Source: Streptomyces sp. AC1-42W (GTDB lineage Bacteria; Actinomycetota; Actinomycetes; Streptomycetales; Streptomycetaceae). Taken from it: a stretch of 64,000 nucleotides of DNA. The notes beneath the pieces are model-generated. The model saw only the letters and a list, made by a program, of their open reading frames with translations, was not told the DNA's origin and ran no database searches. The stretch spans positions 62,001-126,000 of the forward strand of contig NZ_QKWY01000003.1 of NCBI RefSeq assembly GCF_003248355.1. Direction: 5' to 3'. Of the stretch, positions 56,358 through 62,873 are shown piece by piece; the first letter of the stretch is position 1, and the number at the start of each line of letters is the position of its first letter. The position numbers and the translations under genes are program-made.

Positions 56358-57194
56358 ATGACTGCTTCTGAGAGCACGACCGAGTTCTCGGCGGTGACGC
56401 TGCACGACGGCGACACCCTCCATGTGTGCCAGGACGGGCCCCGCGAGGCCCCGGCGCTCCTGCTCATCCACGGGTCGGCGTCCTCCGTGCGCTCCTGGGA
56501 CGCGCTCGTCCCGCTGCTGACGCGGAACGGGGCCCGCGCGCACCGTGTCGTACGGGTCGATCTGCTCGGGCACGGCCGGTCGGACAAGCCGGACGACGGT
56601 TCGTACGCGATCCCGGACCAGGCGCGGCGGGTCGGCGAGGTGCTGGACCGGCTGGGGGTCGGGCGCGCCGTGGTGGTGGGCCACTCCAGCGGTGGGGTGA
56701 CGGCCACGGCGCCGGCGGAGCGGCGGCCCGAGCTGGTGTCGGCGCTGGTGCTCGTCAACACGGGGCCCGGCCTGGGCGCGTTCACCGGCCCGGACGCGCA
56801 GGGTTCTGCGGGTCCCGTACGGTGGCCGCCGGACGACGAGCAGATCCGGCAGCTCGCGAGCACAGGTTTCAGCCGCCCCGGCTACCGGGTACCGGACGCG
56901 CTGCTGGACGAGGTACGCGCCATGACCGCGCACAGCTTCGCCGCCACGATGCGGGGCACGCTCGCCTATATGTCGGAGCGGGCGCTGCCGGAACGGCTGG
57001 CGGTGCTCGGCAAGCCGCTGCTGGTGCTCTTCGGCGCGGACGACCGCCGCTGGCGCTCCTCGTCGGCCGCCGACTACCGCGTCGTCCCGGGCTCCCGTGT
57101 GGAGCTGCTGGCGGGGCTGGGGCACTCGCCGATCCTGGAGGACCCGCCGCAAGTCGCCGGCCCCCTGCTGGACTTCGCCGCGCTGCACGGCTGA
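56358..57194 (+). CDS. Alpha/beta hydrolase
   Basis: 278-residue hydrolase. The oxyanion loop is LLLIHGSASSVRSWD, the nucleophile elbow VVVGHSSGGVTATAPAE (Ser), the acid in VLFGADDRRW and the His in AGLGHSPILEDPP. The cap segment between about 135 and 200 contains QIRQLASTGFSRPGYRVPDA. Substrate not predictable. ATG 56358 is the start. It diverges from an AraC-type regulator that probably controls it. Confidence 0.88.
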   Translation: MTASESTTEFSAVTLHDGDTLHVCQDGPREAPALLLIHGSASSVRSWDALVPLLTRNGARAHRVVRVDLLGHGRSDKPDDGSYAIPDQARRVGEVLDRLGVGRAVVVGHSSGGVTATAPAERRPELVSALVLVNTGPGLGAFTGPDAQGSAGPVRWPPDDEQIRQLASTGFSRPGYRVPDALLDEVRAMTAHSFAATMRGTLAYMSERALPERLAVLGKPLLVLFGADDRRWRSSSAADYRVVPGSRVELLAGLGHSPILEDPPQVAGPLLDFAALHG

Positions 57195-57243
57195 GGGGGC
57201 GGGCGAGATCCGGTGAGGGGACGGCCGGCTCACTGTGCGCCCG

Positions 57244-57639
57244 TCACGGGCGGTCCAGGGCGGCCTCCACCTCGTCCATCACCTGCTGCCAGTGGGCCCG
57301 CCGGTGTTCGCGTTCCTCCGCGCTCGACAGGTGCTCCTGGTGGAAGCGGAGCATCGTACGGGCGCCGTCCGCCGCCGGGGTCATGGCCAGTTGGAGGGTG
57401 GTGGTGCCGTGGGTGACGCGGATGCGGTCCCCCGGGCGGTAGCCGCGTACCTCGCCGGTCACGCCCGCCGCCGTGCGGTACGGCGCGCCGCGCTCGGGGG
57501 TCAGGTCCGTGTCCGAGCCGAGCCAGAGGGCGAGTCCTTCGGGGCCGCTCATGAAGTCCCAGACGACGGACGGGGGGTGGGGCAGGGTGCGGGACACGCC
57601 GATCTGCCAGCCCGCGTCCCTGGTGAGTCCGGTGGTCAT
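57244..57639 (-). CDS. SRPBCC (AHSA1-type) domain protein
   Basis: 131-residue START/Bet v1-like protein with the AHSA1 pattern: SRTLPHPPSVVWDFMSGPEG at the first helix, GEVRGYRPGDRIRVTH in the middle strands and the long C-terminal helix EREHRRAHWQQVMDEVEAAL. It binds a hydrophobic ligand or acts as a co-chaperone; unknown here. ATG 57639 is 3 nt after the stop of the CGNR regulator, so the two are an operon. Confidence 0.85.
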   Translation of the reverse strand: MTTGLTRDAGWQIGVSRTLPHPPSVVWDFMSGPEGLALWLGSDTDLTPERGAPYRTAAGVTGEVRGYRPGDRIRVTHGTTTLQLAMTPAADGARTMLRFHQEHLSSAEEREHRRAHWQQVMDEVEAALDRP

Positions 57640-57642
57640 CGG

Positions 57643-58260
57643 TCATCCTTCCTCGGAGTGGCGGGCGCGCAGCGCCCTGACCTTGTGTCGGTTGCCGCAG
57701 TGCTCCATCGAGCACCAGCGGCGGCGGCCGGGGCGCGAGGTGTCCACGTAGATGAGGTGGCAGTCCTCGGCGGCGCAGGTGCGGATGCGGTGGGCGTGGG
57801 GGCCGGTCAGCAGCTCGACGGCGTCGCGCGCGACGGTGGCGGCCAGCGCCGTGCCCTGCGGGGCGCCGGCCCAGAGGCGGCGGCCGTCCGGGCCGATGGC
57901 GGGCGCCAGGGCCGGGCGGGCGGCGACCTCGTTGATGACCGCCAGGTCCGCGACCGGGTGCGGTTCGCCGCGTGTGTGTGCGATGACCACCCGGAACAGC
58001 GCGTCGCGCAGCCCCCGCAGCAGGGCCACCTCCGTCGCGGAGACGGCCGGTTCGGGGGTCGGGGTGAGCCGGGAGCGCTCCGCCCAGGCGAGGACGTCGG
58101 CGGGCTCGTACAGCACCTCGTACCGCTGGTAGGGGCCGGGGCCGCCGGTGGTCAGCAGCTCCAGGCACAGGGCGCCCGGGTCGAACCGGTACGCGACCCC
58201 CGTGGTGGAGCGCAGCGTCAGACCGGGCGACCGCGACTCCGTTCTCTCCGCAGCATTCAT
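57643..58260 (-). CDS. CGNR zinc-finger transcriptional regulator
   Basis: 205-residue regulator of the CGNR (stress-induced, ABA-like) family. An N-terminal ligand-type domain (DPGALCLELLTTGG, ALLRGLRDALFRVVIAHTRG) is followed by the C-terminal zinc finger RTCAAEDCHLIYVDTSRPGR and RRWCSMEHCGNRHKVRALRA. ATG 58260 appears to be transcribed leaderless: a TATAGT -10 hexamer lies about 7 nt before it, inside the palindrome TGTAACC-N9-GGTTACA. The operator overlaps both promoter and start, so autorepression is likely. The SRPBCC gene follows. Confidence 0.85.
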   Translation of the reverse strand: MNAAERTESRSPGLTLRSTTGVAYRFDPGALCLELLTTGGPGPYQRYEVLYEPADVLAWAERSRLTPTPEPAVSATEVALLRGLRDALFRVVIAHTRGEPHPVADLAVINEVAARPALAPAIGPDGRRLWAGAPQGTALAATVARDAVELLTGPHAHRIRTCAAEDCHLIYVDTSRPGRRRWCSMEHCGNRHKVRALRARHSEEG

Positions 58261-58282
58261 GTAACCACTATAAACGGTTACA
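58260..58282 (-). promoter_or_regulatory. Palindromic operator and leaderless promoter of the CGNR gene
   Basis: TGTAACC (58260-58266) and GGTTACA (58276-58282) form perfect arms around a 9-nt AT-rich centre. Read on the minus strand the centre contains TATAGT, placed as a -10 element about 7 nt before the ATG at 58260. Confidence 0.7.
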
Positions 58283-58431
58283 CCGACAACGCCAGGGGCA
58301 GCGGGCCGCCTCCGCCGTACCGCCGCGCGAGCGGTCGTCCAAGAGAGCTCAAGCGCGAACCGGCAGCGTGACGGACGTGCACGGGCTCGCACGCGGCCAG
58401 AAGTCCCGGCAGCCGGAAGGAAGTCCACCCC

Positions 58432-58755
58432 ATGTCACAGACACCGTGGAACGCGAAGTTCGAGAAGATCCTCCAGCAGGGGTTGCCCGGCCTTGGCCAG
58501 GGGAAGACACCCGACCCCGATGCCCCGATGGAGAGTTACGGGCTCGACTCCATGGCCCTCATCGCCCTGGTCGGCACCCTCGAATCGTCGTACGGGGTCA
58601 GCCTCGCCGGCGAGGTCGTCGTACCCGTGCACACCCTCACCGCAGGGCAGCTCTGGGGCATCGTCTCCGCCGCCCTCCAGCCGTCCTGGGACGCCGGGCT
58701 GTACCCGTCGTCGGACATCTCCACCCACGGGCGCACCCCCTGGGCCGTCGCCTGA
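58432..58755 (+). CDS. Orphan acyl carrier protein
   Basis: 107-residue carrier protein. The phosphopantetheine Ser is in MESYGLDSMALIALVGTLES (about residue 40), preceded by a helix (NAKFEKILQQGLPGL) and followed by the recognition helix and TLTAGQLWGIVSAAL. A 20-residue tail (PSWDAGLYPSSDISTHGRTP) is unusual. No condensation, ketosynthase or adenylation gene is nearby, so it is an orphan carrier or the start of an incomplete biosynthetic set. ATG 58432 has GGAAGGAAG about 12 nt upstream. Confidence 0.82.
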   Translation: MSQTPWNAKFEKILQQGLPGLGQGKTPDPDAPMESYGLDSMALIALVGTLESSYGVSLAGEVVVPVHTLTAGQLWGIVSAALQPSWDAGLYPSSDISTHGRTPWAVA

Positions 58756-59171
58756 CCCGGCGCCCGGTCCCGCCCTCGCCCGTACGGCGTGCGGCCGCGC
58801 GCACAAGTGGCCCGCCCGTGCAGGATCGGGCGGGCCACGGAGAGGGAGCCTCCGGTCGAATCGATCGACCTGTGTGTCACAGGGCCCACCCTGCCGAAGG
58901 CGCCTGGAGCGCCGCCGGAGTACGCCGGGAGCGGGAGCGCCGGGAGCGCCGGGAGCGGCACGCTGCCCGGCGCTCCCGTCTCCTTCGTTTCGGCTGATTG
59001 GGTCGGAAATCGGCGGTTCCCCGGCGCCTGCCGTGCCCGTCGGCACCGGGGCCACAAGATCGACTTCGGGCCGGCTCGCGGCCCGGCGGGGCGGAGGCCG
59101 GTGTGCCGGCGTCGCCTCGTCACCGATACGGCCGGGCCGCGCGCCCGGCCCGTACGTACCAAGGAGATCTC
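58756..59171. other. Intergenic region with GGGAGCGCC repeats
   Basis: 416 bp between the carrier protein and the crystallin-like gene. It holds the hairpin at 58941-58978, with an extra copy of CGGGAGCGCC just before it (58932-58941), and a less GC-rich stretch near 58980-59020 that may be the promoter of the next gene. No coding ORF was found. Confidence 0.45.
58941..58978 (+). terminator. 13-bp hairpin CGGGAGCGCCGGG
   Basis: CGGGAGCGCCGGG (58941-58953) pairs with CCCGGCGCTCCCG (58966-58978), 12-nt loop, followed by TCTCCTTCGTTT. It terminates transcription from the carrier-protein side. Confidence 0.65.
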
Positions 59172-59525
59172 GTGATCGCACAGGGCAAGCGGATCGTCGG
59201 CTCCCTGGCCATGGCGCTCGCCGCCGCGGCCTCGCTCACCGTCGCCGTACCCGCCGGGTCCGCCTACGCCATCGACCACGTGGAGTGCGTCGGCGGCGCG
59301 GACTTCCTGAAGATCTACTCCCACCTCGACGGCCGTCAGAGCGTGGACTGCTACGCGAACGCGGGCCGGACCGACTTCGGCGGCTGGTGGGCCGACCGGA
59401 TCTCCACCGGGAACAACGACCTCATCTACTACGACGTCAACGGCGACTCCGTGCGGATCAACCGCTGGACGGACATCACGTTCCCGAACAACCCGCCCCG
59501 GATCAAGAGCATCCAGATCCTCTGA
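59172..59525 (+). CDS. Secreted beta/gamma-crystallin-like protein (SKLP type)
   Basis: 117-residue exported protein. Signal peptide with cleavage after GSAYA, then a beta/gamma-crystallin-type domain resembling the Streptomyces killer-toxin-like proteins: HVECVGGADFLKIYSH, SVDCYANAGRTDFGGWWADR, ISTGNNDLIYYDVNGDSVRI and NRWTDITFPNNPPRIKSIQI. Two cysteines probably form a disulfide. Such domains often bind Ca2+ or act on fungal or bacterial walls; activity is not shown here. GTG 59172 has AAGGAG 5 nt upstream. Confidence 0.8.
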   Translation: MIAQGKRIVGSLAMALAAAASLTVAVPAGSAYAIDHVECVGGADFLKIYSHLDGRQSVDCYANAGRTDFGGWWADRISTGNNDLIYYDVNGDSVRINRWTDITFPNNPPRIKSIQIL

Positions 59526-59556
59526 TCCGGGGCCGGACAAGCACCGGCCGACCCGC

Positions 59557-60012
59557 TCAGACGACGTCGAACTCGTTGCCCTCGGGGTCCAGCATGGCGG
59601 CGGCGTAGAACTCCATGTCCGGTTCCTCCCTGATCCGCGCCACCGTGGCACCGGCCTCGACCAGCCGGGCCACCGTGGCGTCCACCCGTTCCTTGCGGAC
59701 GGCCACCGGGACGGCGCGGCCGCCCCCGACCTTGAGGTCGAAGTGCCACCGGTTCTTGACGGCCTTCGCCTCCGGGACCCGCTGGAACCACACCCGCGGC
59801 CCCCGCCCCGCCGGGTCGATGATCGACTCCGGTATGTCCCCCGCTCCGGGCGGCAGCTCCTCCGCCGGCACCCCCATGTCCTGCCAGTACGCCCGCCACG
59901 AGGCATGGCCGTCCGGCGCGGGCTCGGGCACGTAACCCAGGGCGGGGGCCCAGAAGGCCACCATCCGCTGCGGATCGGCGCAGTCGATCGTCAGTTGCAC
60001 TTCCACGTCCAT
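59557..60012 (-). CDS. VOC (glyoxalase/bleomycin-resistance) family protein
   Basis: 151-residue protein with two beta-alpha-beta-beta-beta modules typical of the VOC superfamily: VQLTIDCADPQRMVAFWAPA, PRVWFQRVPEAKAVKNRWHF with metal-type His, DATVARLVEAGATV and MLDPEGNEFDVV. Binding or metal-dependent chemistry on a small molecule is typical, but the exact role is unknown. ATG 60012 is the start. It diverges from the SnoaL-like gene across a 97-bp region containing a SoxR box. Confidence 0.82.
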   Translation of the reverse strand: MDVEVQLTIDCADPQRMVAFWAPALGYVPEPAPDGHASWRAYWQDMGVPAEELPPGAGDIPESIIDPAGRGPRVWFQRVPEAKAVKNRWHFDLKVGGGRAVPVAVRKERVDATVARLVEAGATVARIREEPDMEFYAAAMLDPEGNEFDVV

Positions 60013-60048
60013 GCTCCCGAGCCTCGCAGACGGGTCTGACAACGGGCG

Positions 60049-60078
60049 GGAAGCGCCTTGACCGGAAGCGCCTTGACC
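60049..60078. repeat. Tandem 15-bp duplication GGAAGCGCCTTGACC
   Basis: Two exact copies at 60049-60063 and 60064-60078, directly before and overlapping the SoxR box. Each copy contains a TTGACC -35-like hexamer, so the duplication gives two possible -35 elements. Confidence 0.7.
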
Positions 60079-60094
60079 TCAAGTCCGCTTGAGG
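60077..60094 (+). promoter_or_regulatory. SoxR box
   Basis: CCTCAAGTCCGCTTGAGG has perfect arms CCTCAAG/CTTGAGG around TCCG. This is the SoxR recognition palindrome known from Streptomyces redox-active-compound regulons. A TTGACC -35 hexamer at 60073-60078 overlaps its left arm, as in MerR-type promoters. It lies 16 bp before the SnoaL-like ATG and could also affect the divergent VOC gene. Confidence 0.8.
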
Positions 60095-60109
60095 CATGAG
60101 GCTTGCGCC

Positions 60110-60589
60110 ATGGATACCGAAGAAGCGCGGCGACAGCTGCGACACCTGACCGACCGTGCCGAGATCACCGATCTGCTGGACCGCTACCTCCACTCCCTGG
60201 ACCACGGGGTCTTCGACGAGGAGTGGGCGCGCAGGTTCCACACCGAGGACGTCACCGCGGAGATGCCCATCGGGACCGTACGCGGCCGGAGCGCCGTCCT
60301 GGAGCGCATTCGGCAGGGCATGGCCCTGTTCGACCGGACGGTGCACATGGGCACGAATGCCGTCATCGAGATCGACGGCGACCGGGCCACCGCCAGGGGC
60401 ACCCAGCTGAGCACCCATGTCCTCGCGGACGGCTCGGAGAACCTGTTCGTCTCCGCCGGGCATACGGACGCCGAGCTGGTGAGGACGCCGGAGGGCTGGC
60501 GGATCTCCGCCTCCGCGCTCCGGGTGGTGTGGACGCGGGGTACTCCGCCGCGCCTGCCGCAGGACTTCGCCCTGGCCTCCGCCGGCTGA
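60110..60589 (+). CDS. SnoaL-like domain protein, SoxR-box-linked
   Basis: 159-residue protein with a cone-like NTF2/SnoaL fold: EITDLLDRYLHSLDHGVFDE at the first helices, RRFHTEDVTAEMPIGTVRGR, TVHMGTNAVIEIDGDRATAR and GWRISASALRVVWTRG. Members act as ketosteroid isomerase-like or polyketide-modifying proteins; the function here is unknown. ATG 60110 starts at the family N-terminus. The SoxR box 16 bp upstream suggests induction by redox-cycling antibiotics. Confidence 0.82.
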   Translation: MDTEEARRQLRHLTDRAEITDLLDRYLHSLDHGVFDEEWARRFHTEDVTAEMPIGTVRGRSAVLERIRQGMALFDRTVHMGTNAVIEIDGDRATARGTQLSTHVLADGSENLFVSAGHTDAELVRTPEGWRISASALRVVWTRGTPPRLPQDFALASAG

Positions 60590-60618
60590 GAAGCCGTCGA
60601 CGAGGGCCTGAGCCCTGA

Positions 60619-61464
60619 TCAGGAGGCGTCGGCCGCCACGAGGAGCCTCCGGGTGAGGTGGTGCAGACGCAGGGCCGCCTCCGGGTCGAACGCCTTGCCC
60701 TTGAGGGGGAGCCGACGGGTGGTGCGGTAGGCCGTGTACGCGTCGTGCGGCGGTTCGGCCAGGAGGCGGGCCATGGGGGCGACCGCCTTGTCCACGGATG
60801 TGGCGAACAGGGCGAAGGACGCCCTGGTGAGGGTGCGCATCGGCTGCGGGAGGTGATCGGGCATGCCGGTGGCCACGACGCCGGGGTGGTAGCCGATCGT
60901 ACGGACGCGGGTGCCGGGGTGGACGGTGGCGAAGGACGCGCCGAGCAGGTCGTTGGCCCGGAAGGACTGGAGGGTGGCCCTGGTGCCGCCGTAGTGCCGG
61001 GTGAGCTGCGGGTCGTCCCAGTGGATGCGGCCCAGGGGGACGCCGGGGGTGCCGACGTTCATGACGACGGGCCGGGGCGCGGCCTCCAATGCGTCGTGCA
61101 GTCCGTGGCTCAGGACGAACCGGCTCAGGTAGGCGAGGGCGAAGCTGTGCTCGAACCCTTCTTCGGTGACCGTGCGGGGGCCGAAGAGGCGGTAGCGCTG
61201 GGCGCACAGGACGAGTGCGTCCACCGAGGGGCAGGTGGCGCGGATGCGGGTGACGAGTTGTCTGGTCGCCGCGACGGAGGTCAGGTCGGCCCGCAGGAAG
61301 ACCACGCGGTCGCCCGCTCGGAGGGCCTCCGCCTGCGCGAGCAGGGCCTGCCCCTTGGCCGGGGTGCTGCCGACGGCCAGGACGCGCGCGCCCTGGCTCA
61401 GGCAGTGGAGGGCGAGCCCCTTGCCGAGTCCGTCGGTGCCTCCGGTGATGACCACGGTCTGCAT
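60619..61464 (-). CDS. Short-chain dehydrogenase/reductase family protein
   Basis: 281-residue Rossmann-fold SDR. The cofactor motif is VVITGGTDGLGKGLALHCL (TGxxxGxG), then VVFLRADLTS and VDALVLCAQRYRL in place of the usual NNAG. The active-site Tyr region reads HYGGTRATLQSFR, with Arg where the catalytic Lys normally lies, so it may be a modified or inactive reductase. It diverges from a TetR-type regulator across a region with two palindromic operators, making it the regulator's probable target. ATG 61464 is the start. Confidence 0.8.
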   Translation of the reverse strand: MQTVVITGGTDGLGKGLALHCLSQGARVLAVGSTPAKGQALLAQAEALRAGDRVVFLRADLTSVAATRQLVTRIRATCPSVDALVLCAQRYRLFGPRTVTEEGFEHSFALAYLSRFVLSHGLHDALEAAPRPVVMNVGTPGVPLGRIHWDDPQLTRHYGGTRATLQSFRANDLLGASFATVHPGTRVRTIGYHPGVVATGMPDHLPQPMRTLTRASFALFATSVDKAVAPMARLLAEPPHDAYTAYRTTRRLPLKGKAFDPEAALRLHHLTRRLLVAADAS

Positions 61465-61532
61465 CCTGGCTCCCTCCGTCGCGGGCGCGGGCGGCGGATC
61501 GGATGCACGGCCCGGCGCCGCGGAGACGCTAT

Positions 61533-61594
61533 GCGGATATCCCTTATCCGCTTACGGGGACCGCAGCACGGAACCGGATATGCTCTATCCGGTT
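61533..61594. promoter_or_regulatory. Two TATCCG-type palindromic operators
   Basis: GCGGATA-TCCCT-TATCCGC (61533-61551) and AACCGGATA-TGCTC-TATCCGGTT (61572-61594). Both have perfect arms and a 5-nt spacer, with centres 41 bp apart (about four helical turns). They lie between the divergent SDR and TetR genes and are the likely TetR binding sites. Confidence 0.8.
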
Positions 61595-61619
61595 CATCGG
61601 TTGGTACGAGGAGACGTTC

Positions 61620-62315
61620 ATGGGCGGTCGGGCGGAAGGCGACGGAGCGGCTGCCGAAGGCGACGGAGCGGCTGCGGCGGGCGCGCGCCCGCTGAGGCGG
61701 GACGCCGAGCTCAACCGCCGGCGCATCCTGCGGGCCGGGCGCGAGGTGTTCGCCGTACGGGGCCTTCAGGCGACGCTCAACGATGTCGCGCACCACGCCG
61801 GGCTGGGGGTCGGCACGGTCTACCGGAAGTACCGCGACAAGCAGACGCTTGCGGAGGCCGTCTTCGGGGAAGAGCTCGACGACATCGCGGCGATGGCCCG
61901 CGCGGCACGGGACGAGCAGGACGCCTTCGGGGCGCTGGCCGGGTTCCTCGAAGGCGCCCTGGCGCGGGCCGCGCACAACCGGGGGCTGCGCGAACTGATG
62001 CGCCGGGGCGACGCCGAGGGCCCCGGCCTCGTACGCGCGCGGCAGGAGATCATGGCGCACTGCGCGCATCTGGTGGCGCGCGCCCGCGCCGAAGGCACCC
62101 TGCGCGACGGGGTGACCGAGGCCGACATCGCCCCGATCGCGGCGATGATCGACGTCGTCATGGCGCTGCCCGCCGGCGAGCCCGGGGGCGAGCCGTGGCG
62201 CCGCTACCTCACGATCCTCCTCGACGGGCTCCGCGCCCACCCGGATCAGGCCCCGCTCCCCGGCGACACGGTGTGCTCGAAAGGGGCTGGAGAGGAGATG
62301 GAAAGGGGCTGGTGA
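61620..62315 (+). CDS. TetR-family transcriptional regulator
   Basis: 231-residue repressor. A helix-turn-helix (AELNRRRILRAGREVFAVRG, LNDVAHHAGLGVGTVYRKYR) is followed by a TetR ligand domain (DEQDAFGALAGFLEGALARA and so on). The first 20 residues contain a tandem AEGDGAA duplication, encoded by a repeated 21-bp DNA unit at about 61634-61676. ATG 61620 has GAGGAG 7 nt upstream. It presumably represses itself and the divergent SDR through the paired operators; ligand unknown. Confidence 0.88.
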   Translation: MGGRAEGDGAAAEGDGAAAAGARPLRRDAELNRRRILRAGREVFAVRGLQATLNDVAHHAGLGVGTVYRKYRDKQTLAEAVFGEELDDIAAMARAARDEQDAFGALAGFLEGALARAAHNRGLRELMRRGDAEGPGLVRARQEIMAHCAHLVARARAEGTLRDGVTEADIAPIAAMIDVVMALPAGEPGGEPWRRYLTILLDGLRAHPDQAPLPGDTVCSKGAGEEMERGW

Positions 62316-62393
62316 CGCGCCCCTGGGAGAAAGGGGTGAGTGCTTGTATGGCCTGGTCCGAACGGTAGTCGAGCCGGGGAGTGGGGCGCCGTC

Positions 62394-62873
62394 ATGCGGA
62401 AGTCGTATTACGCAGCGCACGTCTACATGATCGTCGGAGTGATCTCCGGGCTTTTCTACCGGGAGTTCACGAAGCACGAGGACTTCCACGGCGACACGCA
62501 GCTGGCGCTGACGCACACGCATCTGCTGGCGCTGGGCATGCTCGTCTTCCTGATCGTGCTCGCGCTGGACAAGGTCTTCGGGCTCTCCGGCTCGAAGCTG
62601 TTCACCGCGTTCTTCTGGTTCTACAACCTCGGCATCGCCCTCTCGACCGCCATGATGGGCGTCCACGGCATCCTGACCGTGCTCGGCCGCAGCGAGGACG
62701 AGATCGCCGAGGTCGTACCGCTGACGGCGGGGCTCGGGCACATTCTGCTGACGGTCGGGCTGATCCTGCTCTTCGTCCTGCTCGGCAAGCGGGTCAACGA
62801 ACACGTCAAGCCGGCGGCCGCGCCGGGCGAACCGGCTCCGACGACCGCCGACCCCGCTACGGCTGGAACGTGA
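62394..62873 (+). CDS. DUF2871 family membrane protein
   Basis: 159-residue membrane protein with four or five helices: YAAHVYMIVGVISGLFYREF, LALTHTHLLALGMLVFLIVL with the conserved His residues, AFFWFYNLGIALSTAMM and HILLTVGLILLFVLLGKRVN. Conserved His in THTHLL and GVHGI suggest a haem- or metal-linked role, but the family function is unknown. ATG 62394 is the start. Its last 17 bp overlap the convergent hydrolase gene. Confidence 0.82.
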   Translation: MRKSYYAAHVYMIVGVISGLFYREFTKHEDFHGDTQLALTHTHLLALGMLVFLIVLALDKVFGLSGSKLFTAFFWFYNLGIALSTAMMGVHGILTVLGRSEDEIAEVVPLTAGLGHILLTVGLILLFVLLGKRVNEHVKPAAAPGEPAPTTADPATAGT

